DNA from: Echria macrotheca
Taxonomy: Eukaryota > Ascomycota > Sordariomycetes > Sordariales > Schizotheciaceae
Direction of reading: 5' to 3'
Length of the DNA: 64,000 nucleotides
NCBI GenBank assembly: GCA_030411725.1
Contig: MU839833.1
Coordinates: forward strand, 1,116,001-1,180,000
Positions 44,013-55,312 of this stretch are shown in pieces. Positions within the stretch are counted from its first letter, which is position 1; each line of letters begins with the position of its first letter. Under the pieces are notes generated by a model, which ran no database searches, had not been told where the DNA came from, and worked only from the letters and a program-made list of their open reading frames with translations. The position numbers and the translations under genes were made by a program.

Positions 44013-46120
44013 ATGTGGCTTGATCGACGGCCCGGTGCACTGCCCGGGAACGCAACCGGAGCTCCTCCATCCAGCAGCAGTCGCCCGATATCGCCCCTGC
44101 CGCGCCGGACATCGAGCTCCCGCGGACCGTACCTCGCGTCCCAGCGTCCTGGAACCACCCCTCGAGGATCCTCTTTGTCACTTGCATCTAGCGATTCATC
44201 GACTTCGCTGCTGGCTTCTTCAAAACGACCCAATGGCTCGACCCTCCGGCAGTCGACGACGGTCGAGGATGCCCCTGACCCCGAAGAAGTCCTCAGTTCG
44301 ATCTTAGGGCCTTCCCCAGGCGGAGCCGGGCTGGGCATCTCCCAAGGCAGCTCGATCACGGAGGAGGATCTCAACCTCGATTTTGACTTTGGCGACCTGT
44401 CTCTGAGAGAACTGGCAAACAGCGATGCGGGGACACAGGGAGGTGGAGCGGCGCGGTCGCAGACCATTGAGGACTGTGGGTCATCTTTTTACATCCTGGT
44501 TGAAGATCTAATACTTATATATCGGATTGTTAGACGAGCGAGACAAGGCGAGGTTCGAGGAGCTTCATCGATCGATCCGAGCATGTGATGATATCCTTTC
44601 TTCGGTCGAAACGAACTTGACGAGCTTCCGCAACGACCTCGCCGCGGTATCAGCGGATATAGAGAGTCTCCAAGCACGCTCGACCGCTCTGAATGTCAGG
44701 CTAGAAAACCGAAAGGCCGTGGAGAAGGGTTTAGGGCCTGTTGTCGAGGAGCTCTCCGTCTCACCTGTAGTCGTATCTCGAATATCAGAGGGTCATATCG
44801 ACGAAGCATGGGTCAAAGTGCTGGTTGACCTGGACAAGAGGGCCACAGCCCACAAAAAGAATACAAACCATGTGCAGAGCAAGGCGCTGGAGGATATAGG
44901 CCCTCTGCTAGAGAAACTTACTCTTAAGGTGTGACCCCTTTTGTTCGTGACACCCCCGATGAGGCTAACCGAAGGAGGCTGTCGAACGAATACGGGACTT
45001 TCTAGTAGCCCAGATCAAGGCCCTAAGGTCGCCGCATATCAATGCCCAGATCATACAACAGCAGAACTTCCTCAAGTTTAAGGAGCTGTACTCGTTTCTG
45101 CATCGACGCCAGCCGGTCCTGGCCAGCGAGATTTGCCAAGCATACCTGAACACAATGCGATGGTACTACCACAACCAATTCACCCGTTACGAGAAGGCCC
45201 TGGGCAAAATCAAGCTCCACACGATCGACAAAGGCGACGTCTTGGGCCAGGAAGATGTATCCAGGAGAACCACAGTCCTGTCAGCGTCAAAGATCGCAGG
45301 GCCGCCCCACGACGCCTTCAACATCGGAAGACGCATAGACATCCTGCGGACCAGCAACCAAGCCGCTCTCTCGTCGTATCTAGCAGAGGAAGACCAGTCG
45401 ACGCACTACCTCGAAGTCCCCTTCCGCAACTTCAACCTCGCGCTCGTCGACAACGCTACGGCCGAGTACACCTTCCTGGCCGCCTTTTTCAGCCCCGCGC
45501 TCTCCTTCGCCGCCATATCGCGCCACTTCAACTACATATTCGAGCCGACGTTCACCCTCGGCCAGACCCTGACAAAACAGCTCGTGACCGACACGTTCGA
45601 CGCCCTCGGCGTGCTGCTCTCGGTCCGCCTGAACCAGCACCTCGCCTTCGAGCTGCAGCGCCGCCGCGTCCCCGCCGTCGACGGCTACATCAACCTCACC
45701 GCCATGATCCTCTGGCCGCGCCTGCAGAGCATCATGGACGCCCACCGCGAGTCGGTCCGCGCCCTCGTCGCCGCGCTGCCGACGCGCGCGCCGTCGGCCG
45801 CCAGCGTCAAGACGGCCTCGGCCGCGCCGCACGTCGTCACGCAGCGCTTCGGCCAGCTGCTGGATGGCATTTTGGCGCTGAGCACCGAGGCTGGCGATGA
45901 TGAGCCTGTTGTTACGAGCCTGCGGCGTCTGCGGAACGAAGTCGAGGTCTTTCTGACCAAGTTTAGCGCGGCTACTTTTGGCGCCGACAAGCGGAAGCGG
46001 GAGCGGTTTCTGTATAACAACTATAGCCTGGTTTTGACCATCATTAGCGACGTAGCGGGCAAGCTTGCGGTGGAGTTTCGTGAGCATTTTGAGGCGTTGA
46101 AGACGAGTTACCAGGAGTGA
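44013..46120 (+). CDS. VPS52: Vps52, GARP tethering complex subunit
   Basis: Part of the GARP complex that tethers endosome-derived vesicles at the trans-Golgi. Three exons, 44013-44475, 44534-44928 and 44975-46120, give 667 residues. Residues 1-150 are Ser/Pro-rich and disordered after MWLDRRPG. The Vps52 coiled-coil core starts near residue 155: EERDK-type charged helix, SIRACDDILSSVETNLTSFR, SADIESLQARSTALNVRLEN, RKAVEKGLGPVVEELSVSP. Next come LKFKELYSFLHRRQPVLASE and TMRWYYHNQFTRYEKALGKI, matching the family. The start was set at MWLDRR, the opening usual for fungal homologues; an ATG 12 codons earlier is in frame. COG5 was considered because of the helical pattern, but the order of motifs fits Vps52 better. 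Confidence 0.88.
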
Positions 46121-46377
46121 TATTTGGGAGAAAGACAGAAAAGCATGGCTGCCAGTTTAAATTTATTCAAATTGATACACCTCGCGGCAGTTTTATCTTC
46201 AAGTGATACCAGCTCCTCTAATAAGGTGACCTGTTGCGTCCCCCAACGCCTTTATTCCGAGTAACTTCAAGAATGCCGTAAAATGAGCATACGCTTTTAA
46301 TCTGTGGTCACATCCGTCCGGTATCTACGCCAAATCACCAAACGCCATACACGAAACCCGCCAAAGGGGCTCCAAGA

Positions 46378-47833
46378 CTATAATCGGACCCATCTCGAGA
46401 CCAATCCGGATACATAAGCCGCCGGCCCCGGATGCTTGCGCAGCAGCAACGCGGCCACGCCGATCAGGACAGCAAAGCCCAGTGAGCGCGCGGGGCGGCG
46501 GTAGCGCCAGAGCACTTCCATGATCTTGTCACGACGCTCGAGCCACCGCAGTTCGGCAACCTGGCGCTCGAAAAAGACCTGTCCATCCGCCATGGACTGC
46601 GTGGCGCAGGCGTCGGGCACCCGGGCGGTACGGAGAACGCTGGCGTGGGAGATGGTCCGCCAGGCGGCGAGGGACTCGGGTGGATAGGCATTCAAAAGGG
46701 CGCAAGCAGCTGTGATGAGAGACTCTAGGTCAAGTGGGCGGGGTAGCTTGCAGAGGATGCTGTGCAGCATCTCGGGCTCGTCCTGGGGCGTCTCGAAGAG
46801 CTCGGCGCGACGGGAGCGGACGATGGCGGCAAACATGTAGACGCTGAAGACGGGCTCGCGGGCGAGAAGCACATCGAAAAGGCGAGATATTTCGCCGAGC
46901 GTGGTGATATCGTGGGCATACATGGTAAGCATTCCAGCAAGGGCAAAGAAGGGCTCGGTCGCCGAGAGGTGGCGCCAGAGTTGGGGGTCAGCCGCCCGTA
47001 AGATGTCAGGGATCAGGCGTAGTTGGCGCACGGCCGGCGTAAGAGACGGGAGCATGAAGTCGCGGATGCGCAAAGCTGAGAGGCGTGCCACGGCTGGCGT
47101 GCGGACCGCTGGCGGCAGGACCAGGAGAAATACCTGGCAGATATCATGATAGCCCTGGAAGTAGCAAAGGTATGGGTGGCGACGAAGAACTTCGAGAATC
47201 AAAGCTGATAGCTCGTCCTTTTGACGAGCAAGCTCAGCTTCGTTCTGATCTGTATGATAAGTTAGCGGCCTTCTGGGAGACGCCAGCCATGATGAAGATA
47301 TGGCTAATCGTGACCGAGTGCAAAAAGGGGCTGGAAATAGGAAACCACGACACTGGAGAAGGGTTTCGTTGTGGCGGACGTACTCTCTGGATAATAGATA
47401 AAGGCGCGGTTCACATCCAACTGCACCTGATCCTCATCCCTATGTCGAGGAAGCTCCTTCCATGAGCCTGTCTCTCCCTCTTCGACCCCAGAATCGACGG
47501 ACCCATTACCATGGCTGGGTGGGAGGCCCAGCAACACCGGCCCTATGACACCAACATGATAAGCTTTAACGATGACAAGTCGATCCGATGCAACAAGGAC
47601 GGTAGCAGAGCGGCACGTGGGTGGGAAACCAGGAAAACTGCAAGAAACTTACAGGCATGTTGACGAATCCTATCGGTCAGAAAGCCACCTGGAGATTCCG
47701 CAAACGCCCTGAGGGCTTCTAGGTCCCGCCATCGACACGCTTCCAGGATTGACCGCTCCTTCTCGGTAGCGGCAGCGAGGCCGGCGTGATTGGTAGTCTT
47801 CTCCTGGGATGACGCCTCATCCGAGCCGTCCAT
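46378..47833 (-). CDS. TBC-domain Rab GTPase-activating protein (Gyp8/TBC1D20-like)
   Basis: Accelerates GTP hydrolysis by a Rab, probably on ER or Golgi membranes. Three exons, 47833-47653, 47542-47384 and 47249-46378, give 403 residues. The TBC domain begins around AWPVLLGL (restored by the first intron). The arginine-finger motif is VQLDVNR with Arg near 106, and the glutamine-finger motif YFQGYHD has Gln near 145. Further conserved text: LRIRDFMLPSL, LFDVLLAREP. A single hydrophobic segment near the end, SLGFAVLIGVAALLL, would anchor it in the membrane as in TBC1D20 and Gyp8. The start MDGSDEASSQ is the first ATG in frame; longer readings would begin at a TTG. The 3' end faces VPS52, 258 bases away. 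Confidence 0.9.
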
Positions 47834-50220
47834 CTTCGGCAACGTCGCCCAGGGCGGCCCGGTAGTCTCGGACTCGATAAAGCCAACGTACGGCGCTGTT
47901 ATGTCACGGGCCGTGAAGGATGCATGGCGAAATTTGCGTTGGAGGTCGGTCGTCCACAGGCCAAGATGGTGCAGCAAGGCTCCCCTTCGTCGGTTTCGAG
48001 AAGGGAATCAGCCGAGACGACGCGTGATTCCCGGCGCGTGTCTCAAAGTCACAGTTAGACACGAAGACTTGGGCGAAGGGCGCTGACGGGGGGTTGAAGC
48101 GACTCGGTTCGTGGACTGGGTCGACACGCCAAGGTCCTACCGGGGCCGTCAGTTGCTTGCGGGAAGCCGTCAGTTGTTTCCGAGTGCCGCTCGCAGATGG
48201 ACGTCGGTCGCTCGGTCGCTCGGTAGGGGGAATAGGAAATGCGGTGGCACGTGGATGGTTAACAGTCCCCCGAAGGCTTGCTTGCAGCCTGTCGCGTGTC
48301 GTTGGTGTCGAAGGAACAGCTCAGCAGTTTACGCGTGTGACAGGCGCCCAAGCGCACAGTCGCGGGGCCCCCACTGCAACACCTGTGACGTAAGGCGGCA
48401 AGGCAGACACACAGAAGCATGGCCAGTTACTACACAGTACTGTGTAGACGTAGCAGCCAACAGTTCATGCTTCGTATGTCCGTGGGTATCGATATCGATG
48501 CCCCCACTGTCAGGGTCCTTGGGTAATATGCCTCAGTGTCTCAAGCCATTCATTAAACACCTCTTCTTCGTTAACACCTACCCGCCATGGCATTAATCCC
48601 TCTCTGGTGAGCTGTGGTATACTGCACATAGAGTAGTGCTAATGCGGGCTGTCTGGCCCCTAATTACCCAGAATGCCAGCCCCCAGATCGAGGCAGAAAG
48701 ACTGCAGCGGTCCCACACTTGATCATTCACTGGATATGGTCGGTGAGGCCAGTCCAAGATTCGGTGACTGGGGGTTTAGTGTACGGTAATATGGCACTCC
48801 CGATCTGCGCCAGTCGTCGTTGTCGGAGAAAATGTGATCAGTCGGCTTCGCCGTGGTTCGGCATCGAATCGAAACAACTGTTCGACATGAGCCGGACCGC
48901 GGAACATGCGCCTGTTTCCGGGCTCTGCCTCGTCCCATGTTGAATGGTGGGATCGGGGGGTCAACCGACAAGCTTCTAACCCATCTCGGCCCCCATCATG
49001 TGGCTGCAGGCTGCACTGCACGGGGACTCCTGCATTGCGAACTGGGAGGGCTGGATGCAGTATCGACTCATCGAGGACTCGGCCAGAGATCTGTGCCTGG
49101 TCGGGGCGGGCGAGACGATGCCGAGGCCGGGAGGTCGTGGAGTGTAGTGTCATGGAGGGGATGCCTCGTGGAGGAGGGGTGGAGGGGTACCTGAGAGCTG
49201 TGATCATAACTGTCCCACTATGATGTGCCTGGTCTGCGTGCCATACAGAATACATACAAATCTGTTCAATGCTACTGGTCAGGAAGCTACAACCGCCAGG
49301 GAGTAGGTAGGTAGTATATCGCTTGTCAGGCCGCTTTGGCTCCCCTTGAACCCGGCGGAATCGAATGTGAAACAGTGTTCGGATGTACCTTAGAATGCCA
49401 AGGATGGGTACATTCTCGCACCCGAAATCTCCCCTCGTGCAGATCACGGCTACCGTTGTCGTCAACGAGAAGGTACAGTTCAGATCCCGCCTCTCCTTGA
49501 GCCTTTTAGATAGGAAGGTTGTAGAGAATGGTGTAGTGCCGCAATCGAGGGCTGGACCAGTGGAAAGGAGGCAGGTAAGCGACCCGTAATTCGGGAGTCA
49601 CAGCGCTCTGCCTTCCTGCCTACCCATCATCAAATTGTGCGTCTGCCGACCACAAAACGGCACCGGCCTCCTGCACCTTGCTCGGCCAGGCCAGCCAGGC
49701 AAGCAGCAGCACCAGCACTAGCAGCACAGCAGCAAGCAGAAAGGCGAAGGTGCCCAGGTGCCTCAGGAAAGTGCTGCTTGGGTAAACATGTGAACCTGGA
49801 AATCTCTCGCGGCCCTTCACTCTCCCCTTCCCTCCGTTCGGTAACTACTGCAACCTCGCGCACTCCACAGCCACGGGACAAAACCAGGTCCACGAAATGC
49901 ATCTCGCGGGCCACGCCGCATCGCATTGGTAACGCAGGCTAGCAATCTTACCTCATTCTCAGCTCGCATTTCCAGCTCGATACCATTAGATGCCGCTTTA
50001 AACGACCTCTGCACGGCCATTGATCGCTGCCTAAACTGGGCTTCATTCGATTTGGCAACCCGGTTGCATCCATCTGACTCCCGTCAAACCTGGACGGGAC
50101 GATCCAACCCAGACTCTCCTGAGCAGTCCAGGCTCCCTTTGGGCGCTGGGCGCTTGGAGTCTGGAGTCTGGAGAGCAACAGGCTCGTTGACCTTCACGCC
50201 GCTCTCGAAGCAAGAAAACC
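47834..50220. other. Divergent intergenic region, 2.4 kb
   Basis: Upstream of both the TBC gene and the MMS1_N-type gene. The longest frame (minus strand, 229 codons at 49465-48776) lacks an ATG start and resembles no family. A CAG/CTG-rich stretch at 49690-49745 creates a hydrophobic but artefactual frame. Nothing else recognised. Confidence 0.5.
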
Positions 50221-53200
50221 ATGTCATTCTATACCAACGTCTTCCGGGGCGGCCAGTGGACCACCGAGACCGTTGACATCAAAGACATCGTCAAGGCGAA
50301 CTCGGGCTCCCAAGAGCCCAAGAAGCAACGTTCGCCGAACAAGGCTCCGCAACTTGGTCTCTTGACAAGAACGGTGGTGGAAAGTCACGCCCTGAACTTC
50401 ATCCTCCCCGTCAGGCTCAGATCACCTCAGCACAATGATGTTGCTTTTATAGGTGTAAGTGCTGCCCTATTCCGTTGCATCAATCAGCCAGGGGCTGGCC
50501 CTCCCTGTTGTTGTTAGTTTCCCGTATCATGCTGGGGACAGAGCGAAGGCACCACACTGCGCCGAGCTATCTCTGCTTCTAAACTTTACTACTATTAGAA
50601 GGGTCATTAGCAAGCCGCTGTGGCTAACTCGAGTCCAGGATCATGATGTCCGCATCCAGGAACTCGGAAGCGATGGCCGGCTTCGAGAGATCGCCAGGAA
50701 GAGTGACTTTGGGTCCCGTATCAGGAATGCCTGTGTTGTCGGCACCTTCGACATTCGGGAAGATGCGGATGGTGATGGTGGCACGGCGCAGTCCCTGAAG
50801 ATGGAGGACGTTGATCCAGAAGCAGGGTTAACAGACACCCCGAATGTTCAGTTCCCACCACAGATGCTACTACTCGTCATGGAATGCGGCGACTCCATCT
50901 TTCTGTTTCTACGACGAGGCTCGGATGGGTGCTTGGAATTTGTCGCATCTTGCTGCCCCAGCCCACGGAAGCAGCTGGTTTACCCTGGCTTCCATCTCGC
51001 CATCGACCCGAGCTCCCGATACGTTGCGCTTGCGTGCGCCCAAGACTTCTTTGTCGTGTACGAGCTTGAATCCATGGAAAACCTCGGGCAAGCATACGCG
51101 ATAAACGACTCTCTCAAACCGGTCAGGTCCATCCGTCCCAGGACTGTACGAGGCGTTATCTATCAGATCCAGTTCCTCTACCCCCGGCCCGGAGACGACC
51201 GTCATATTATCCTCCTGCTGATTATTGTGAGGAATAACCGGTCAAGCATGGTTACGTACGAGTGGAACACTGGCGACGACCTGAGCATGGTGCTTGCCGA
51301 GGAGAAGAGGGGACATCGAATGCCTGTTGAGAACCAAATGCCCATTCTCATCATCCCGCTAACAGTCAAATCCGCGTTTATTGCAATTTCGCCCGAACAA
51401 GTATCCGTCTGCACAGAAACTCTACATGGTCCGCCGTATTTCGAGGCTGTCGAGATGCAAGACAAACCGCCGACTCGCAACCACCACGGCCGCGGTCCGC
51501 CACTCTGGACTGCCTGGGCACGGCCTTTTCGGCTGTCTCCATACTTCAAGACGCGCGACTGCATATACCTCGCGAGAGAGGACGGAGTGGTTATCTTCAT
51601 CGAGGCGGATTCGGAGAGCGCATTGGATAGGAGCACGTTTATGGACACGTTTGACTCGAACATTTCCAAGGCATTCACCTGTTTATTTGACCAGTATACC
51701 GACGTACTTATGCTGGGCAGTGAATCAGGACCTGGGGCTATCTGGAAGGTAGGTGGATTATTTCCTACAAGACAAACGGATGGTGCTAAAGCGTCCAGGT
51801 GCCCGCCAGGCAGCCCCTGGAATTACTTGGCACTTTGCCTAACTGGTCCCCAACCGTCGACTTCGCGACTACGGACGAATTTTCCACCTGGAACCAACCA
51901 AGTAGCTCACTTGGAAACCCAATGAAGCCTTGGGGAGAAGGAAAGATCCGGAAGCCCGACCGCGTCTTCGCAACATCGGGCAACGGAGCGAAGGGTTCAA
52001 TCACCGAGTATCGATACGGGCTCAAAGCAGAAATCGCATTGGACCTCGATTATGGCACAGAGTTCAAGCAAGCGTGGCTGTTCCCTGCCGAGCACCTGGG
52101 AAACAATGCTGAGCATCATGTCGTCCTGTCTATGGCCACGTGTTCCGCGCTCCTCCTTATTCCCGAGGACTTTTCACAGGTCCAGGAGGCAAAGGCAGCT
52201 GATGCTACCGCATACGATCTGTCAGCCCCTACTCTGGCTATGGAATATTCGGACGATGGGCTTATTCAGGTCACGAAAGAGTGGGTGGTCGTGACGGGCC
52301 CTGACAAAAAGTGAGATGCCTTGAGATGTCTTCCGGCATGAATGCTGACGTAACGTTCAGTACTCGACGCTTCCGCTACCGTGATATAATTTCAAGTGAT
52401 GGCGAGATCGTGGTTTCGGACGCAGCTATACTCGACGGCAGGGTTGCGGTGTCGGCATACAGCGGCACAGATTTTCATATTCATACATTCATAATAACCC
52501 CAGGGCAAGATGCTCCGACATACTGCGGATCCGTCAGCGTCGACGGCGATGTCACATCCTTGTCTCTCGCCCCCGATTACACAGTGCTAGCGGGAATCTG
52601 GAAGGATGGGCAAGTGTTTTTGGCTAAAACTCTGCTGCAAACGGTGGGTCATTGCCGGCCACAAGATGTCCAAAACATTTCTCAAGGTAAGCCGACCATC
52701 CTTGCACGTGGAAGCTGCCCTCGTCCGGGGCTGCCTCTACGTCTCGGTAGTATTCTGACCTTCGTTAGCTGTCCTAGAAGTAGCCCCGCCTTCCACTAAC
52801 GGCGATACGGGGATCGGGGCCATAGCAAGTATTATTTCGGCCTGGGGATTCGTGCTGCTAGGCACCAGGAGCGGCGAAGTTATCAGGATGAGCGGCACAT
52901 CGATAATCGAGTGCGAGAAATTCGGGGTGACAGCAGCACATATTACGTGCAGTCGCATGGGCCACACACTAGAACCCGTCGTGCTAGTCTCATGCGACAG
53001 AAACCTTATTCATCTTCGTCGCCGCAGGGCTTGCCACGCTCTATTCGACTCGACCAGGTCAAACGATAGATGGCAGGTGTGGCCGGTGGATGCGAGCAAT
53101 CTGGCGGCGCTGCCTCCTCCTGTAGAGTACGGGATAGCAGTGAACTTGTCGCCGGAAAAGGACTATGTCACGCCCGTGCTGGTCGTCTCGGGAACTAAGG

Positions 53201-54546
53201 TGCTGATCGTCGAAATGCAGCACCAACCCGGCCCGGTAAACAGGCAACTCCCCGTCGGAGGAACACCGACCAAGGTGATTTATTCGGAACATCTTCAGTG
53301 TTTGGTGGCGGCGGTCCACAGGGAAGGCAAACCCACTCTAGCATTTCTGGACCCGGAAACTGGAGAAGACTTGGGGAGGCCGCTGGACAAGAAAACAAAC
53401 AAAGAAGTCGAATTCATCTCGGGGCTCGGCAAGGCGGGCGATCGGATATTTGGGCTGGGCGAGTGGAAATTTGTCAAGGGATCCACGACCTGGAGGTACA
53501 TTCTCGTCAACACGAAGGGGGGTCGCATGATAGTGGTGTCGACGTCCAAGGAAGCCCGTGACCGGGGGCCGCCTCTCATACGGTACTGGATGCAGTTCCA
53601 GAAGAAGGGGTTCGATCGGCCCGTCTACTCGGCCATTGGCTTCGAGTCGGGCCTGATATACTGCGTCGGTCAAACGGTATACTGGGACGCGATGGACCTG
53701 ACGGAGAAAAGGTTGGTCACGTTCAAGAAGCACGAGCTGGGATCGCCTGCCACGAGCCTCCGGCTGTCCAACGGGAAGCTAATGGCCTTGACGACGAGGG
53801 ATTCGCTTGAGGTCATCGACAGTTATACGGGCCCTGACGATGCCCAGTCGGCCGGAACGCAGAGCCACATTGATCCGCAGACGCGAAACGCAATCCACAT
53901 GATCGAGGTTGCGGGTACTCAGCCCGACGACCCGTGGGGGAGCATAGTGCTCGTTGCCGATCGGGAGTGCGGAGTCGGCGGACTGTGGGTACCGTACAAG
54001 ACACCAGGCAGGGAATGTGAGGTGGTGTTCAGCGCCGAGCTCCCGAGATCGATTCGGAGGTTTAGACGGGGGAGAACACGGCCGATCTGGGAGCAGGCTC
54101 AACACAAGCCCATGTATGGAAGACTGGCAAGCACGCTTGACGATGCCGAGATTCTCGGAATCTCGCTCGACGGGTCGATGCAACACTTCACGCTGCTCAA
54201 CGTGGACATCTGGCGTCTGCTCCGGTTCATCCAGAACATTGCGCTCACTAATGAGGAGATCAACCCATTCACGCACGAGCCGGTGGATGACTACAGCAGG
54301 TATTCTGTCGAGCCGCGGAAGGAGGCTAGGGAGATGCTGATGCATGTGGATGGCGACATGCTGCTGCGGTGTCTCGAGAGGCGAGCGCTGGAGAGACTGC
54401 TGTCTTGGGCTGACCACGAGAAACGGTTCGTGGAGCTCCTGGACGGGGTGGAGAATGGAGAGTACACTGCTGGGCTGTCGAGACGAGAAGAGTACTACGG
54501 GCTGGCGTACAACATCCTCGATTATTTTCTTAGACCGGTTCTATAG
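50221..54546 (+). CDS. Large MMS1_N / CPSF-A-like beta-propeller protein
   Basis: Predicted WD-like triple-propeller protein of the DDB1/CPSF160/Mms1 superfamily, 1319 residues. Five exons, 50221-50454, 50639-51748, 51799-52310, 52361-52686 and 52769-54546. The N-terminal third has the MMS1_N pattern: LTRTVVESHALNFILPVRLR, NDVAFIGDHDVRIQEL, then LLLVMECGDSIFLFLRRGSD and VYPGFHLAIDPSSRYVALAC. The rest is a series of beta-rich repeats (VLLGTRSGEVIRM, VTPVLVVSGTKVLIV, PTLAFLDPETGEDLG, GSMQHFTLLNVDIWRLLRFI). The C-terminal helical part ends LLSWADHEKRFVEL. This family is usually labelled only by its MMS1 N-terminal domain in fungi; roles in DNA-damage ubiquitin ligases or RNA processing are possible, and I cannot choose. 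The first intron is 184 nt; all splice sites are GT-AG and keep the frame. Confidence 0.83.
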
Positions 54547-55312
54547 GCTGGCAGAGAGGCAGGCAGGCGTAGAAATCAATAGCTATTCGATACAAGGAGA
54601 TGTAGATGAGAAACAGAGACATGTGACCTGGTCAATTTATAGGGCTGACAGTTGCTTGGCCGGGAGTCGTTGGTGAGTCAGGCCGCAGCGGCACGGGGTG
54701 GCCAGAGTAGGCACAAAATAAATAAAATCGAAACAGTCCCCAAAATCCGCTGTAGAGTGAGTGTCCAGACAGTTTGCCCCTCCAAGCCCACCTGCAGCGT
54801 GGCCGAGTACCTAAGTGGTGGGCGATAACGCTGAGTGGCCATCGTCATTCACCCACAGCAGTCTAGAACTAGAACCAACTAGTGCCTGTCACCACGGCTG
54901 CCTCGCTTCACCGGATTATGACTTGGTTCGCTCGACTGTCGAAGGGCCGGTGTTTAGAGAATTCTCGTGCTGCATTTGCCAACCGCAGACTATATTTGTC
55001 AAAGGTTAAAGAAAGGAAAACCCGAGGGTGGAACCACGGCCCAAGGTAAGGCATCCCCGCTCACCTTTCATCCCACTAAGTTGCCCCACCTAAAACTTCC
55101 TGCCCCGACGGGCATTCGCCTCGCCCAAGGTCCTTTCTAACACCTTGTGCCTCTGCTCCAAGCCGCAGCAAGAACCGCCCATTTGCACCGTGAGCCAAAA
55201 CGAGTGATCTTCTTTCCAGGATCACAACACTCTTTTTACACCATCTGCAGCCGCGTGTGCGCTCCAACAGACCGGAAGATCCTTCGATTCACCCCGCACA
55301 ACGATCGACGAA
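54547..55312. other. Intergenic region, MMS1_N-type gene / eIF5B
   Basis: 766 bases between tandem genes. It holds a poly(A)-like element at 54721 and a TACCTAAG motif at 54807. The segment 54798-54825 resembles a tRNA A box but no matching B box or stem follows. Confidence 0.5.
54721..54726 (+). terminator. AATAAA, likely polyadenylation element of the MMS1_N-type gene
   Basis: AAATAAATAAAATC 175 bases after the stop codon. A good match to the canonical signal, position suggestive only. Confidence 0.4.

Noticed and set aside
47833..47977. N-terminal extension of the TBC protein (MLHHLGLW...)
   Set aside because: The apparent first codon is TTG; the first real ATG in frame is at 47833, in a better context.
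48776..49465. 229-codon minus-strand frame in the 2.4-kb gap
   Set aside because: Begins at TTG, has no domain, and composition resembles random GC-rich sequence.
49620..49820. Minus-strand frame with a strong hydrophobic run (LLAAVLLVLVLLLAWLAW)
   Set aside because: Starts at GTG and the hydrophobic run is the antisense of a CAG-rich tract; no ATG and no gene context.
54798..54825. tRNA A-box-like sequence GTGGCCGAGTACCTAAG
   Set aside because: No B box (GGTTCGANTCC) or acceptor-stem complement within 100 bases.
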